From NCBI GenBank assembly GCA_015680685.1, contig MNCI01011084.1, forward strand, positions 103,445-139,803: DNA of 36,359 nt, written 5' to 3'. The notes beneath the pieces are model-generated. The model was given only the letters and a program-made list of their open reading frames with translations, had not been told where the DNA came from and did not search any database. Positions 9,941 through 20,939 of the stretch are shown one piece after another. The position numbers and the translations under genes were made by a program. The stretch's first letter is position 1. Each line of letters begins with the position of its first letter. This DNA is from Gnetum montanum. Its lineage: Eukaryota > Streptophyta > Gnetopsida > Gnetales > Gnetaceae.

Positions 9941-11290
9941 ACGAAGAAAATGCATGTTGCAATTTGTTTAACATTGTAAAATTCACCCTTAAACTTGAGG
10001 TTGGAATTTCATTATAAAATGTGGGGCTTGTAGGCCATGAGCTACAATCTTACATACCATAACTCTTTGGGGCTAAAAAAATTCCTTATAAGTTGTTATA
10101 GCATTACTTCCCAAGTGGAGAAATTCACATCATGTCTATATTTGGGCATTAAAAGGTTGAAAATGCCTTGGGGACTATCAAATTTTTCATTTTTATGGAT
10201 TTTTGTAGGGGTATAGCCTCAATTACATTGGAACCACCTACACCCAATGTTGGTGATGTTGGGTTTTCATTATTTAGGCAAAACCTAATGTTGTTACCAC
10301 CAAACCCAACATGGATGTCTCAAGGCCAGCGTTGGAGTTGTGGAAGTTTTTATTTTCTCATGAAGCTAGAGTTGGGTTGGATGGGAGTTTCATTCTTCAA
10401 AAAATTCTAGCATTAACCTAGCAATTCTAGCATGGATTCCAAAATTCTAGCATTTTTCCCATGAGGCTAACATAGATGGGTGAAGCTACCATGGTTGAAA
10501 AAGTTTGTTTACTATTTTTGGTATCTAGAGTCGTTTTGGTGGCTTGGATGCATCAAAAATTATCAAAAATAGAAAACTACATTGGGAATTATAGCCTACC
10601 ATGCCTACAAATCAAGCTAATCTATTAGTAATCATGGAAGAAATTTGTAGCAAAAAACCAATGATCATGATTCCTATAAATGCCAATCTTAAACACATTG
10701 AGTAGGTGTCTTTTCGGCTTAGCAAAGTTCATAACCTTTGCCAACCTTAACCACTTGAGACTTGGGGCATTTTCTAAGACTTTTGGACAAATTTGGAACT
10801 ACTTGAGCATTTGAAAACTCTCACTATAGCATCATTGCAACACCAAAAAGTCAAGCAATAACCTTACCCCCTTTGCACCAATGTTGCACATACCTTATCC
10901 CCTTGTGACCAAAGTTGTAGATCTGAGCTAAAAACCCTTCAGGAGTTTTGGTGATTGAGGTTGGGAAGCACTTGGATCATGAGGCTAACTGTAGATCACA
11001 ACCTACCAAATTCAACAGGCTTCAAGTTTTATTCAAGCAACTTCTTATATGTTCAAGCACAAAACTTGTATACATTCAAACTCTAATTTTGTAGCAATCT
11101 TTTTTTGTTCTCAATAAAGCTTACCTTTCATTTATTGTGCAAGTTTATTTCAAAGTTAATCTTTGTGCTTTCTTTTTAATTAGATCTACATTTTATTTAA
11201 GCTATTTCTCTATTCTGTTTCTTGAAGGCCCTTGGGATTTAGGGTTAAAACTATTCTACCTAAAATTTTTAGTTTTTCCAGTGATCTAAT
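9941..11290. other. Probable insertion within gag, unclassified
   Basis: About 1.3 kb with no Gag similarity separates the Gag start from the Gag core. It holds an 11-bp perfect stem (ATGTTGGGTTT at 10256-10266 with its complement at 10302-10312, loop 35 bases). No LTR ends, terminal inverted repeats or coding domains recognised; the open frame 10168-10410 has no family signature. Confidence 0.4.
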
Positions 11291-11320
11291 TTTTTAGGTG
11301 CTACAAAAAGAAATAAGCAA

Positions 11321-11362
11321 ATTGAGATTAGAACCAAGATCATTGAGATTAGAACCAAGATC
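11321..11362 (+). repeat. 21-bp tandem duplication
   Basis: The unit starting ATTGAGATTAGAACCAAG occurs twice back to back (11321-11341, 11342-11362) without mismatch. Confidence 0.9.
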
Positions 11363-11429
11363 AAATTTTCCCTAGGGATTAGTATAGAGATTAGTCCCCC
11401 CATGTTGGATGCTAGGATGCTAGTATTTC

Positions 11430-12060
11430 TTTATAAGGCTAAAGAGTGGAACTTGAAGGTGATGGTTATTGGAATTGATAAAATTCACCAAGAGAATCAT
11501 TAACCCAAGTTCATGTCAAAAAGATAAAATTGGATTAGTATGATGGAGTCTCCGAGTTTAGTGCCAAGGCAAAAGATTGGCTTAACACAATGAATAATTA
11601 TTTTGATATGTTGAATTTATTAAGCCAAGAATGTTTAGAAATAGTTTTCCTATATATGAGAGGACTTGCTATAACATGATGGAATAAACTAAGATCTCAA
11701 GGCTTGATTACAAATTAGTTTAACTTATTTTACAATTTTGAACAAAAATTTGTATCATGTTCCTTTCTTAAAAATTGTAAGATGCAATTTTATTTATTGA
11801 TATTGGGTAGATAATCTATGGAAGATTATTATAAGGAATTTTGTGATCTCTCTTTGTATGTAAACCACTAGGATGAGGGAGAGTTGGCCTCAAAGTTTAT
11901 TGGTGGAGTACATGCACAACTACATCCCTAGACGCATGCACATAAATCCTAAATTGTCAAAGAGACATATATAGAATTGTTAAAGATTATGAGAAATCAA
12001 ACCAATTATGAACTATCCTTTGACAAGCCATGGTAAAAGAAACACCCACCAAGAGAACCT
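11430..12060 (+). pseudogene. Chromovirus Gag core
   Basis: Frames between stops read KLD-x-YDG, then AKDWLNTMNNYFD, then RGLAIT-stop-WNKLRSQG, FEQKFVS, MEDYYKEFCDLSLY and ELASKFIGGV. These match the retrotransposon Gag domain in order: the entry motif with Phe/Tyr-Asp-Gly, the Trp of the Ala-x-x-Trp motif, the Phe-x-x-x-Phe region, the Val-x-x-Tyr-x-x-x-Phe motif and the Phe-x-x-Gly-Leu motif. A zinc-knuckle vestige (Cys-Asn-x2-His-Phe-x2-His-x-Tyr) lies near 12085-12115 with the last Cys replaced. Several nonsense changes. Confidence 0.75.
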
Positions 12061-12240
12061 GATCTAGTTTTTTTGCTTGCAATGAAGATCATTTTAGGCA
12101 TGATTATCCAAAATGATAAGAAATAATACAATGGAACAAACAAAATAAAAAAAACAAACACAAATGTGTCCCAAAGAAAGAATAAATCTACTACCACTAT
12201 GGCTATAGTGAAGAAGATCTTAACATAAGTAAAATCAAGT

Positions 12241-12720
12241 TTGAGAAAATTTCAATTTTCTCTAGTTATTTTTGAAGGATTGATTAAGGGTCAAAATATT
12301 ACATTTTTAATTTATTATGGAGTAAGTGATAATTTTATTTTACCAACTTTAGTTAAATTATTAAATTTAACCTTACCTTCCAAGAAAGTTGCTAGAATAG
12401 AACTTGCATATGGAATGATAATAATCAAGAACACTAGGAATGAAGATATTACTTTTATTCTATAAGACATGTCTTTCATTAATGAATTCTTTGAATTTGA
12501 ATTAGGAGATGTTGGCACAATTCTAGCTATGTCTTTTCTACAAAAAATTGATATTTTTGTCCATTTTGGAACTTGTGTTTTAAAAATGCCAACCACTAAT
12601 GAAGTCAAGGTTCTAAAGATGGTAGGAACAACAAAGAAAATTCACATGATAACTATTAAGCAAGCTAAGAGACTAGTCAAGAGGGGTGATACTATGTTGG
12701 TTGTAAAACTAACTCAACTT
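12241..12720 (+). pseudogene. Chromovirus protease and linker
   Basis: Reads through two blocks (12241-12465, 12469-12720) separated by one stop. The retropepsin core, normally LIDSGASHNFI, appears as LIYYGVSDNFI, so the catalytic Asp is a Tyr and the Ser/Thr is lost; the Gly is kept. The downstream part contains the usual linker ending in the charged pre-RT segment. Inactive as a protease. It lies 51 bases upstream of the RT open block, in the same frame with one further stop. Confidence 0.75.
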
Positions 12721-12771
12721 TAGAAATCCTTTGACATTGAAATTTCAAAAGAACTTGAGGAATATAAGAAT

Positions 12772-13500
12772 TTGGTATTTAGGGAAACTAGGAAATTACC
12801 TCCCAAAAGAAATGTTGAACATTCCATTGATATTATTCCTAGTACAAAACCAATTTCAAAAGCCCCTTATAGGTTTTCCACCTCAAAATTAAGAGAATTA
12901 AAATTACATTTAGACCAATTATTGGAACAAGGAAAAATTCAACTAAGTGTCTTACCTTGGGATGCATCAATTTTGTTTGTTAAAAGAAAAGATGATACAT
13001 TAAGGTTATGTATTGATTATAGGGCATTGAATAAAGTAATGATTAAACATACTTATTCCTTGCCTAGGATTGATGACATGTTTGATCAAGTTATAGGAGC
13101 ATGTTATTTTTCTAAGATTGATTTAAAATTAGGTTCTCTTCAAATAAGAAATAAAGAGAAAGATATTGGAAAAAGTGCATTTAGAACTAGCTATGGATTA
13201 TATGAGTTTGTAGTTATGCCATTTGGATTAACCAATGCACTTGTAACATTCATGACATTAATGAATAATATCTTTGAAGAGTACCTTGATTAATTTGTTA
13301 TCATATTTATGGATGATATAATTATTTACTTTAAGTCAAGAGAAGAACATGTTAAACATTTTAAAATTATGATGGAAATCTTGAATGAAGACCAATTAAA
13401 GAAAACATTAAGTAAATGTAAACTCTTCAAAGAAGAAGTGTCATACTTGGACCATATTATATCTAAGGATTACAAGTGGACCCAGCTAAAGTTAGCATAG
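12772..13500 (+). pseudogene. Chromovirus reverse transcriptase
   Basis: The best preserved part of the element: open 12772-13293, one TAA, then open 13309-13500. In order: the pre-RT HxIDxxP-type motif ([11 protein letters not shown]), [28 protein letters not shown] with the first catalytic Asp, [19 protein letters not shown] and FMDD, in place of the usual F(I/V)DD, with both Asp kept. The ending LDHIIS matches the GHIIS motif. The single stop follows EYLD, just before the FMDD block. This would be annotated as RVT_1 by profile. Confidence 0.92.
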
Positions 13501-13689
13501 TTCATGATTAGCTAGAACTTAAAGATGCTACAATAGTTTGTAGTTTCCTATGCTAAATAGGTTTTTACCAATGTTTTATAAAAGATTATTCTACTTTTAT
13601 AGTCTCCTTGAATAACCTCTTGCAAGAAAAACATGTGTTTAAGTGTTATGAAAAATGTAGGGAATATTTCCTTAGATTAAATGTGTTAC

Positions 13690-14010
13690 TAACAATGATG
13701 CCTATCCTAAGAATTCTAGATGAAGAAGTACCATTTTAAGTATCTATAGATGCCTACAAAGTAGGGATTGGTGTAGTTATTTCATAAGAAAATAAAGTGG
13801 TATGTTTTGGATCTCATAAATTATGAGGAGCTGAGGTAAATTACTTAATCCATGATCTAGAATTATTGGAAATCATCCATGCTTTAAACATTTGGAGACA
13901 TTACCTATGTGGGAAAATATTTGTACTAAAAACAAATCGTAAAAGCCTATAATATTTGTAGAGATAACCCATCCTAAATACTAGATAATGAAGGTGGGTA
14001 GAATTATTGT
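13690..14010 (+). pseudogene. Chromovirus RNase H
   Basis: Frames with stops read VSIDAYKVGIGVV (first catalytic Asp, as in the family's DAS-x-x-G-x-G), then ENKVVCFGSHKL, NYLIHDLELLEIIHALNIWRHYL (the Glu-Leu-Leu-x-Ile helix with the second acidic residue) and a WVELLSKYDFKVKYILGK tail, which ends the domain in this family. It is broken by at least five stops. Confidence 0.8.
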
Positions 14011-14099
14011 CCAAATATGATTTTAAAGTTAAATATATTCTAGGAAAAAATGTAGTGACTAATATTCTTAGTTAAATATGAAACCTACTAATTAGTCTT

Positions 14100-15250
14100 G
14101 TGACAATCCCTATGGAAGAAGATATTAAGGAATAGATAAAAGAAGATCCTTATTTCAAGAAAATTCTATCTAATATCTCATTTGAGCCTTATTACCACCT
14201 TTCTTTAGATGGTCTATTGATGAAGGGACAAAGGGTATGTATAGTGAAAGAAAATTGAAGAGTTAAGTTATTATCTAAAGCTCATGAAGTACCATACATT
14301 GGACATCCTAGATATATCAAAACTTATGTGATGATACATAAGCTTTTTTTCTGGCTTGGAATAAAAAATGATATATCCATATACATTAAAAAATTTTCAA
14401 CCTCCTTGAAAATGAAGACCAAATAAAATAAACCAAGTGGATTATTACAACCTTTGGAGGTCCCAATTTGGAAATGGAAAGATGTTACCATGAACTTCAT
14501 TGTCAAATTATTGGTAACGAAGAAAGGAAATGAGTTGATCTTGGTGATAGTTGATCACTCATCAAAGATGGCTTCATAGCTTTGAAATCTATAAACATAG
14601 TTAAAGAAGTAGCCCAAAAATTTCTACAAGAAATATTTTGATTACATAGTTGTTTGAAATCAATCACCTTCAATAGAGATCCTAAGTTTATCTTTGAATT
14701 TTAGCAATACTTCTTCAAGGAACTTGGGACCCAATTAAAATTTAGTACAATGTACCACCCAAAGATAAATGGCCAAAAAAAACATGTAAATTGAATATTG
14801 GAAGATATTTTACAAAGCCACATTAGAAGTAGATAAAAAACATGGGAGAATTACTTCCATCTAGTTGAATTTGCCTATAATAATAATTATCAGGAATCCA
14901 TACATCGTACACCATTCACGGTTGTATATGAATGAAATTGACATACACCACTAATTGAGGTAGATCCAAGTTTCAGAGTGGAATGAAAGGAAGAAGAAAT
15001 AAAAATTATGAAAAATATCATTACAAGAGTTACATATAATTTGTAAGTACCCTAGAATAAGTATAAGGGAGATGTAGATCAACATCACCTTGAGAAGAAA
15101 TTTCAAATGAAAGACCAAGTACTACTGAGAGTAAAACCCACTAGTTGTTTTCTTAAGTTAGGAAAATATACTAAGCTAGCCCCAAGATATTGTGAACCTT
15201 TTGAGATTTCTAAAAGAAGTTACAAAGTAGTATATCGATTAAGTCTCCTA
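14100..15250 (+). pseudogene. Chromovirus integrase, catalytic triad lost
   Basis: The zinc-binding start keeps both His (AHEVPYIGH) but the two Cys are replaced. The core block reads KDVTMNFIV, so the first catalytic Asp is Asn. The second, usually SDRDPKF, reads FNRDPKF, again Asp to Asn. The third, usually in DGQTERVN, reads NGQKKHVN, so Glu is Lys. The codons are AAC, AAT and AAA, each one G to A step from the expected acidic codon. Later segments (AYNNNYQESIHRTPF, KFQMKDQVLLRV, KLAPRYCEPFEI) follow the family order, ending in the Gly-Pro-Phe-x-Ile-like segment. Confidence 0.88.
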
Positions 15251-15254
15251 GAAA

Positions 15255-15540
15255 ATTGAAGGATTCATCCTATTTTTCATGTGAGCCTACTAAATAAATT
15301 CCATGAAAATCATGTGCCTTGTGTTCTAGATTCAAATTTCTTATCCTTGAGATCCAACACTAGCTTCAAGGTCAACCTAATTGCAATTAATAATCATAGA
15401 ATAAAGAAGCTTTGTAATAAAACCATTAGCGAGGTACTCATCCAATGGTCAAATTATGATTAACAAACTTGGAAAAATAGGGAGTTTATTCCCAACACTT
15501 TCAACTTTTTGATTATCATGATATGATATTGAATAATAAA
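15255..15540 (+). pseudogene. Chromodomain at the integrase C-terminus
   Basis: After the HPIFHVSLLNKFHE motif that normally ends the integrase of this clade, the frame (open 15281-15463, one stop, then on) reads RIKKLCNKTISEVLIQW, SNYD and TWKNREF. This is the plant chromovirus chromodomain pattern (Arg-x-x-Lys-Leu-Arg-Asn-Lys-x-Ile-x-Glu-Val-Leu-Val-x-Trp ... Thr-Trp-Glu). The first aromatic cage positions are not conserved. Chromodomains in these elements are thought to guide insertion into heterochromatin. Confidence 0.8.
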
Positions 15541-15639
15541 TTATATTTAGTAATCTATAATTTTTGTATGTACATATGATAACGAAGATAATGAGGAACA
15601 TAATAAGAAAGAAATTGTTGAATAGTTAGATATAGAGGA

Positions 15640-15678
15640 GGAGCTTGAGGATAACCTGGATTCTTAAGGGGCATAAAT
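15640..15678 (+). other. 3' end of the coding region and polypurine tract
   Basis: The sequence encodes the Leu-Glu-Asp-Asn/Glu-Leu tail that closes many plant gypsy polyproteins (GAGGATAACCTGG), followed by AAGGGGCA just before the 3' LTR, a decayed plus-strand primer. Confidence 0.65.
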
Positions 15679-16172
15679 TGTAATTTCCTATTCCTTATTA
15701 AGAATGGAATTATACTATTAATCATGTAATTATCTTCAAAAGAAGGAATGACTCATTATGAGAAGTTGCAACTATTCATGATACCCCTTGCAAATGGGTT
15801 TTACCTATAACATTTAGGGAAGGACTTAGAGGTTGTATCAATATGGAGTTGTAGAGCTAGATTGACAGGTGGTAAGAGTTGGGTGAAGCGGGACAAGAAG
15901 GAACTCATCACCCCTTCAACTAGATGGCCTAACCATGGTGCTAGTGCTAAATTGCCTTTAAGGTCTAAGTGTCACAATAAGATAATCTAGAGGGTGTTAT
16001 AGTATACCAACCTTTCATTAATAATGTTTCTACTATTTTATTTTTTGTTTAATTCCATGTTCTTTCATCACTATTTTCCAATTTAAAGAATTGAATGAGT
16101 TATTTTTATAGGATATGATAACTCTATGTAATGAATGATGGTATTTCATTATCATTTGAGAATGGGATGTCA
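15679..16172 (+). repeat. 3' LTR of the chromovirus
   Basis: Starts TGTAATTTCC and ends GGGATGTCA. Same length as the 5' LTR (494 bp) and collinear with it. Confidence 0.85.
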
Positions 16173-16444
16173 CATTGTTGGTGTAGATTTTCTATCATCT
16201 ATCTCTATTTTGGATTTTTGAAGATCATGAATCATGGTCAAATCATGGTTACTTGTAAAGGTGTTATTTTGTTACTTTTGACTTCTATATTAACATGCTC
16301 TAAACCAAAAGTCATGAGGACCTTATTCTATTATACCATAAGTCCTAGTGAGATCATGGCCACTAAAAGAACATAGGTATATTAGTTCTAAATATACCAT
16401 GAGTTAAGCATAGGTTATGGTCAACTTATTATTTCACCATAAAA
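16173..16444. other. Right flank of the chromovirus insertion
   Basis: Contains TCATGGTCAAATCATGG and similar words, continuing the block at 4660-5087. No gene. Confidence 0.4.
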
Positions 16445-17276
16445 TGAGATTGTGAGCTGTAGCTTGAGTTTTTTCTTTTTTCTTTTTTCTTTTTTTTGAG
16501 GATTTTGATTAATCTAATGAATGATTTTGCTTGGAGATGCTATTTTATCTCTATACTAATGCAACATGGGCTTCAATTAGTCTTTAAACATATTCATTTG
16601 ATCACATAAGATGGATTTCTTAGAAAAATGGTCTTGGGATGAAGGGAAAACCTAGCTTCATGTTTAGACAATGTTTTGGCAACAAAAATGCACTTAAGAT
16701 GATTAAAAATGCTTCATTATAGTCAAGGATTATCTTTCAACCACTTTAAAATCATTCTAAGGGATTTTTGGCTCTATGAAACTCAAATTTTATGCTTCTC
16801 TTTGAGGGTTTCTTATGATATCTTGAAATAAGATTGAAATGATGATATGATGAGACAATGAAAGAAAAGTGAAATAGATGAAACAAATAATATTATGAAA
16901 CTAATGAAATTACTATTTTAATTTTCTTTCTATTTTTATGAACATGAGAGAGAGATCTATTTATACAACATTTAAAAGAGAGATAACATCAAAATATTAA
17001 ATGTTGAGAAAGAAATAAACATAAACATGAAGATAAACCATAAACTTCTATTACTATTATGAATAAAATGATGGTTTAATGTAATGCTCTTATAAACACT
17101 CTTGACTCTCCTTCAAAATGGTAGAGGCATTCCTTACATTCTTTCATATGATATCATTATCAAAGCTGAAAGTGCTTAAGAGTACAATCCATCTCTTGGG
17201 AAGTTCTCTTATCTCTTGACTCTCTCTACTTTTCTTGTCTTGAAAAAGTTCTCTATTGGATTGGATTATTGATACA
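16445..17276. repeat. Right copy of the 0.85-kb direct repeat pair, possible outer LTR
   Basis: Collinear with 2048-2914 in direct orientation, starting TGAGATTGTGAG and ending TTGATACA. It is 35 bp shorter because of scattered indels. Confidence 0.55.
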
Positions 17277-17866
17277 ATGGTCATCAAGGGCTAAGAGAAA
17301 AATTAGTTTTATTTTTTTTAAAAAATGATCTGATGTATAGATGTACATGTTTATGAATCTAATTCATCATCTCTTAAACTTATCTTTTAGTTTTTATTAT
17401 TTGGAAATGACTTCTCAATAATCTCAATTATGATCCCATTCATTTCCTATAAATATGAAGGTCATATCATGTTATATGATGCTTGATTTTTAGAAATAAA
17501 ATTTTGATACAAGTTTTTTCTTACTATTTTGAATTTTCATCTTCAATCACTTGAAACATAAATATTTCCAGCTAGTTTTCTCATAGTTCACCATCAACTC
17601 TTTACCTGAATAGGTTACTATTAATCTTATCAACATCAACAACTTAGCTCAACATTAAGATTTTTCTTTTTTTTCTATGACATTCAAATAAATTCAGCCT
17701 AGCTATTAATGTAGATAAATATCAAAATTTAATAAATAATATTTATAATAATTTCTTATAAATTTAATCAAAATTAATTATATTTACATCATAAACTCAT
17801 GATTCATCTTTAGTGATGTCAAGGTTCAATCTAGTATTGTGATCTCACTTTAAAATTCATCATAAT
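17277..17866. other. AT-rich spacer, nothing recognised
   Basis: Between the outer direct repeat and the TE3 LTR. No coding frame, RNA gene or repeat structure seen. Confidence 0.4.
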
Positions 17867-18839
17867 TAATGAGACTTGATCTATTAGGTAACTTTGTCGA
17901 TGCATACTTGTTGACCAAACCTTGTCAATGCATCTTAAATGCATTGCCACATATGTATGCATGAGGATGCATTAATGTATTAACTAATAATGCATCTTAT
18001 ATGTGTTGATGTAGCCTCATCGATGCATCCCTATCGACGCAACCAAATGTGTTAATGCATTCATGTTGATGTAATGCCTATATTTACCTATAAATATGAG
18101 AGCACACACTACGTATTTGAGACTAATTGGTTAGTAGTATAGCTAGACTCTTGCAGTTTGTTTTTATAATCTTGACAAATAGTCATTGAGTGCCCATAGT
18201 GTGAATTTGAGTCAATTATATGACATCTTATTCAAGTGGCATTATACCTAAATACATTTCATGGAAGGCAATAAAATTGAGATTGATTCATATGCACAAC
18301 ACTTTAACTTAGAATAGATTTACTTTTAATGCAATCTAATTTCTATGTACGTAGTTAATATTCACATTTTCATGCACATTAATCAATCAGCATAATGAGC
18401 ACAACTAGTTTTGAATGTAAACATGTATTTGCTTGGTAATTATAGTAGTGTTATTTCTTGGTTCATCTCGTAGCATAACACTTGGTAATTCTAGTAGTGG
18501 GTACGTGAGTTTAGGAGGTGTATAGAAAGTTGGGAATGGATATTCATCACCCTTATGATAGTTTAGAATTTAATTCTATTGTTAATTATATTAAATAATT
18601 AATTTCTATATTATTATTTAGTTAGTTTAAGGCCCACACAACATCATAATCATATGCCTCACTTTGGACTAAACCATATGTGATAAAGCTACCACTAGTC
18701 CAAATGAGAAGACAGTGACCTATGATCAATTCTTAACAATATATATACCACATTAGTCCCATCCATAGAATTTGACTAGATTGCACATGAACACTTGTTA
18801 TTCATATGGTTGGACATAGGAGATGCTTGTTGCTCATCA
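17867..18839 (+). repeat. TE3 5' LTR
   Basis: Starts TAATGAGAC (family TGATGAG with one change) and ends GCTCATCA. Upstream of the TATA box is a block with repeated GATGCAT, TGCATC and ATCGATGCAT words (about 17898-18060), taking the place of the GATATCGCG block in the sister LTRs. Length 973 bp. Confidence 0.7.
18089..18096 (+). promoter_or_regulatory. TATA box of the TE3 LTR
   Basis: TATAAATA, followed by ATGAGAGC; in the sister LTRs TATAAATAAGAGGCGGC occupies the same place. Confidence 0.65.
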
Positions 18840-18840
18840 T

Positions 18841-18858
18841 TGGTGTCATTGTTGAGAA
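18841..18858 (+). other. TE3 primer-binding site, tRNA-Asp type, deaminated
   Basis: TGGTGTCATTGTTGAGAA stands where TE2 and TE1 have (T/A)GGCGCCGTTGCC and TGGCACCGTTGTCGG. The changes from TGGCGCCGTTGCC are all C to T or G to A, as expected for decay of methylated DNA. The family site is complementary to the 3' end of plant tRNA-Asp (CCCCGGCAACGGCGCCA). Confidence 0.7.
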
Positions 18859-18988
18859 CTTAGTGTAGCTAAGTACACTAAGTAGGAAATATAGTGAATC
18901 CTACAAAGACATTGTAAAGACCATTAAATGAAAAATCATTAAATAACATAAGAAAAAACACACTATTCAATTTGCAACAAAGGATAAA

Positions 18989-20230
18989 ATGACTTCTTCT
19001 TGTAGGGATGAATCTCCACCACCTATTGGTAAAACCAATCAAAGATAAGAGGTTCCAAAGACACAGATGTCTTTGTTGTTTACATCCATCTTGATCCTTA
19101 TGCTCTAGAATTTACCTTCATCTTCTATTAAGATGAGTAGCTATAATGGAGGGCTATGGAAGGCAACATTGTGTTGCATCCCAATCGATCAATTCCTACA
19201 ATGTTGATGAATAATCTAATCTAATTAGGCATTGTTGGACTTAATGTAGAATATGAAGTCTAGGACCACCTCTCTAGGAATTATCATCCCACTAATTCCC
19301 AAAGAAGGAAGGATCAGCGAATGGAAGCATAATATGAGGCTTCAAAAAGTAAAGAGGTTTTCTACCTAATTATTCTTGCAACAACACAAGAAAGGTGATG
19401 ACTTCTTTCAAGGTGTCTCCCAATACATAGACTCTCCCCCTTTCTTCAATGAGGAGACTTTTAACCAAAGGTTGCAATTAACTATGGATAACCTAGATGA
19501 TGGAAAGAATGGTTTTCAAGATCAAGGAGCCTCAAAAGATGGTAGCCATAGTCATTTACCCAAGAGCAAGAATAATGACAATCACAAGGACAAAGATAAA
19601 CATAATGGATGGGGTACAAATTGAAGAAGGAACTCCTGTAGACATCGTTCTAGTGTTGATTCTCCTTCTTCCTCACCCTCTTCATCATCCTCATCATCTT
19701 CCTTCTCCAACTCTCTAATACCAAAAGTAGAGGCTAGGACAAAAAGAAGAACAATAGGGATTGGGATGAAAACAAATGGTAGGATAGGGATGATCATAAA
19801 TCCCACTAAGAGAATAGAGAGTAGGGGTAGGAACAACAACAAGGAAAGGAGCATCATAGAGAAATAAAGCATAGCAAGATCCATCATAGGCATCATGGCC
19901 ATGATAGGGTGATACAACCGACAATGAGGTGAATAATGGAGAGAAGGGTGGAGAGAATAGAATGGAATGGAGTCTCAAGAACAAGGTAGTGTACAACCCC
20001 TTGTGTATTGCATGATTAATGTGACTTAACAAATCTCATTCCAACTCAAGCCTCAAACCAACCACATCCAGTGACTTCGCATCAATGCATTCGGCTAATC
20101 CATCCACTTGAATAACAAGAATACCTTCCCCAAGAGCCACCACCATTCCAACAAAATGAAGGAGGAGAGAATGGGAAGCGAGAAGGGCCTTAGTTAGAGG
20201 AAACAGTTTTATTTTGAGTTCCATAACCAG
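18989..20230 (+). pseudogene. TE3 Gag relic
   Basis: Start MTSSCRDESPPP at 18989 parallels MSSSNKSNSPPR of TE2. Then, across frameshifts, VYIHLDPY, WRAMEGNIVLHPNRSIPTML and NYHPTNSQRRK line up with VYTHPNEY, WRDVQGNIVLPPDRAVPNML and DYHPIEVQRLR of TE2. A basic and Ser-rich stretch follows (19376-19720, run of Ser at about 19665-19705). The distal part (about 20030-20220) is Pro/Gln-rich. Multiple stops. Confidence 0.75.
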
Positions 20231-20746
20231 TGCTTGTAGCCAAGGGATTATTTCGTCTAAGGGGTGTGCTTTGAATTCTCACTTTTTTTTTGTTTTTTTT
20301 TTTTTTGTTTTATGTTTTTATGCATGAGAACCACACCATGCAAAGACTCAGCTTCCGATAATTAGGTAACGTCGAAATGGCAAGAAAACTCAAGAAGAAA
20401 AAATCCAAGCACCTAAGAGAATAGCCAACACAAATGCATCAAGTTCCCTTAAAGTCACACCCTTTTCAATCCTTCAATCCTTCCTTAGTTTGAGAAGTGC
20501 CCAATTACCTATTCATTAGAGTTCTTATTTAGAAAGGGACTGTAAATTTCAAAGCCAAGAGAGACCATAGAGAATTGTGGATGAATGGATGAAGTGGACT
20601 CATTACCTGTCAGATCAAAAGAAACATACCTTAGTATCAACATCATAACTTAAAGGTAAAAGCCAAACATTAGCAATCAATATGAAAACAATTCATACCA
20701 TCATAAAGAACACTTATTGGGTGACAAACTTATAGGATGGATAAAA
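20231..20746. other. Unclassified stretch with a T-rich tract
   Basis: A nearly pure T tract lies at 20283-20307, which could be a poly-A tail of a minus-strand retrocopy, but no body is recognised on either side. No gene seen. Confidence 0.35.
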
Positions 20747-20915
20747 CACACACACACACACACACACAAAATAAAAAAAGTATAATGATGTTGTGAAACA
20801 AAAACAAGAAAAGTTAAAGAAATTTGTAAAACAAAAATGTGCAAAACAAAAATGTGTTAAAAAATGTGTAAAACAAAAACATGTAAAACAGAAATATGTA
20901 AAACAAAAACTAAAA
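20747..20915. repeat. (CA)n microsatellite and 13-16-bp minisatellite
   Basis: (AC)n at about 20746-20768, then an array of units of the type TGTAAAACAAAAA (20790-20910) with variable length. It abuts the truncated 3' end of TE2. Confidence 0.8.
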
Positions 20916-20939
20916 AGAATTGAGGGCCTCCAATGATCA

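Larger units (their letters stand above)
5088..16172 (+). mobile_element. Decayed chromodomain-type Ty3/gypsy retrotransposon with secondary insertions
   Basis: Two direct 494-bp LTRs (5088-5581 and 15679-16172) enclose, in the order of a Ty3/gypsy element, a tRNA-iMet-like primer site, gag, protease, RT, RNase H, integrase, chromodomain and a polypurine tract, all on the plus strand. A chromodomain after the integrase identifies the chromovirus branch. The LTRs are only about 80% identical by eye, so the insertion is old, in keeping with many stops and lost catalytic residues. The full span (11.1 kb) is inflated by about 4.2 kb between primer site and gag and about 1.3 kb inside gag. I see no clear 5-bp target duplication. 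Confidence 0.85.
17867..20230 (+). mobile_element. TE3: truncated Ty3/gypsy element, LTR plus gag
   Basis: Same family as TE1 and TE2 but in the opposite orientation. An LTR (17867-18839) is followed one base later by a tRNA-Asp-type primer site and, 150 bp on, by a gag start similar to that of TE2. Homology fades after about 20230. No protease, pol or second LTR is seen in this orientation, so the element is truncated. Confidence 0.75.

Noticed and set aside
10256-10312. Hairpin as a miRNA precursor
   Set aside because: The stem is only 11 bp with a 35-base loop; too short for a plant MIR hairpin.
19582-20032. Two long minus-strand frames opposite TE3 gag
   Set aside because: Shadows of the Ser- and Arg-rich plus-strand Gag relic.
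20283-20307. Poly-T as the tail of a minus-strand LINE or processed pseudogene
   Set aside because: No coding body or target-site duplication found to either side.
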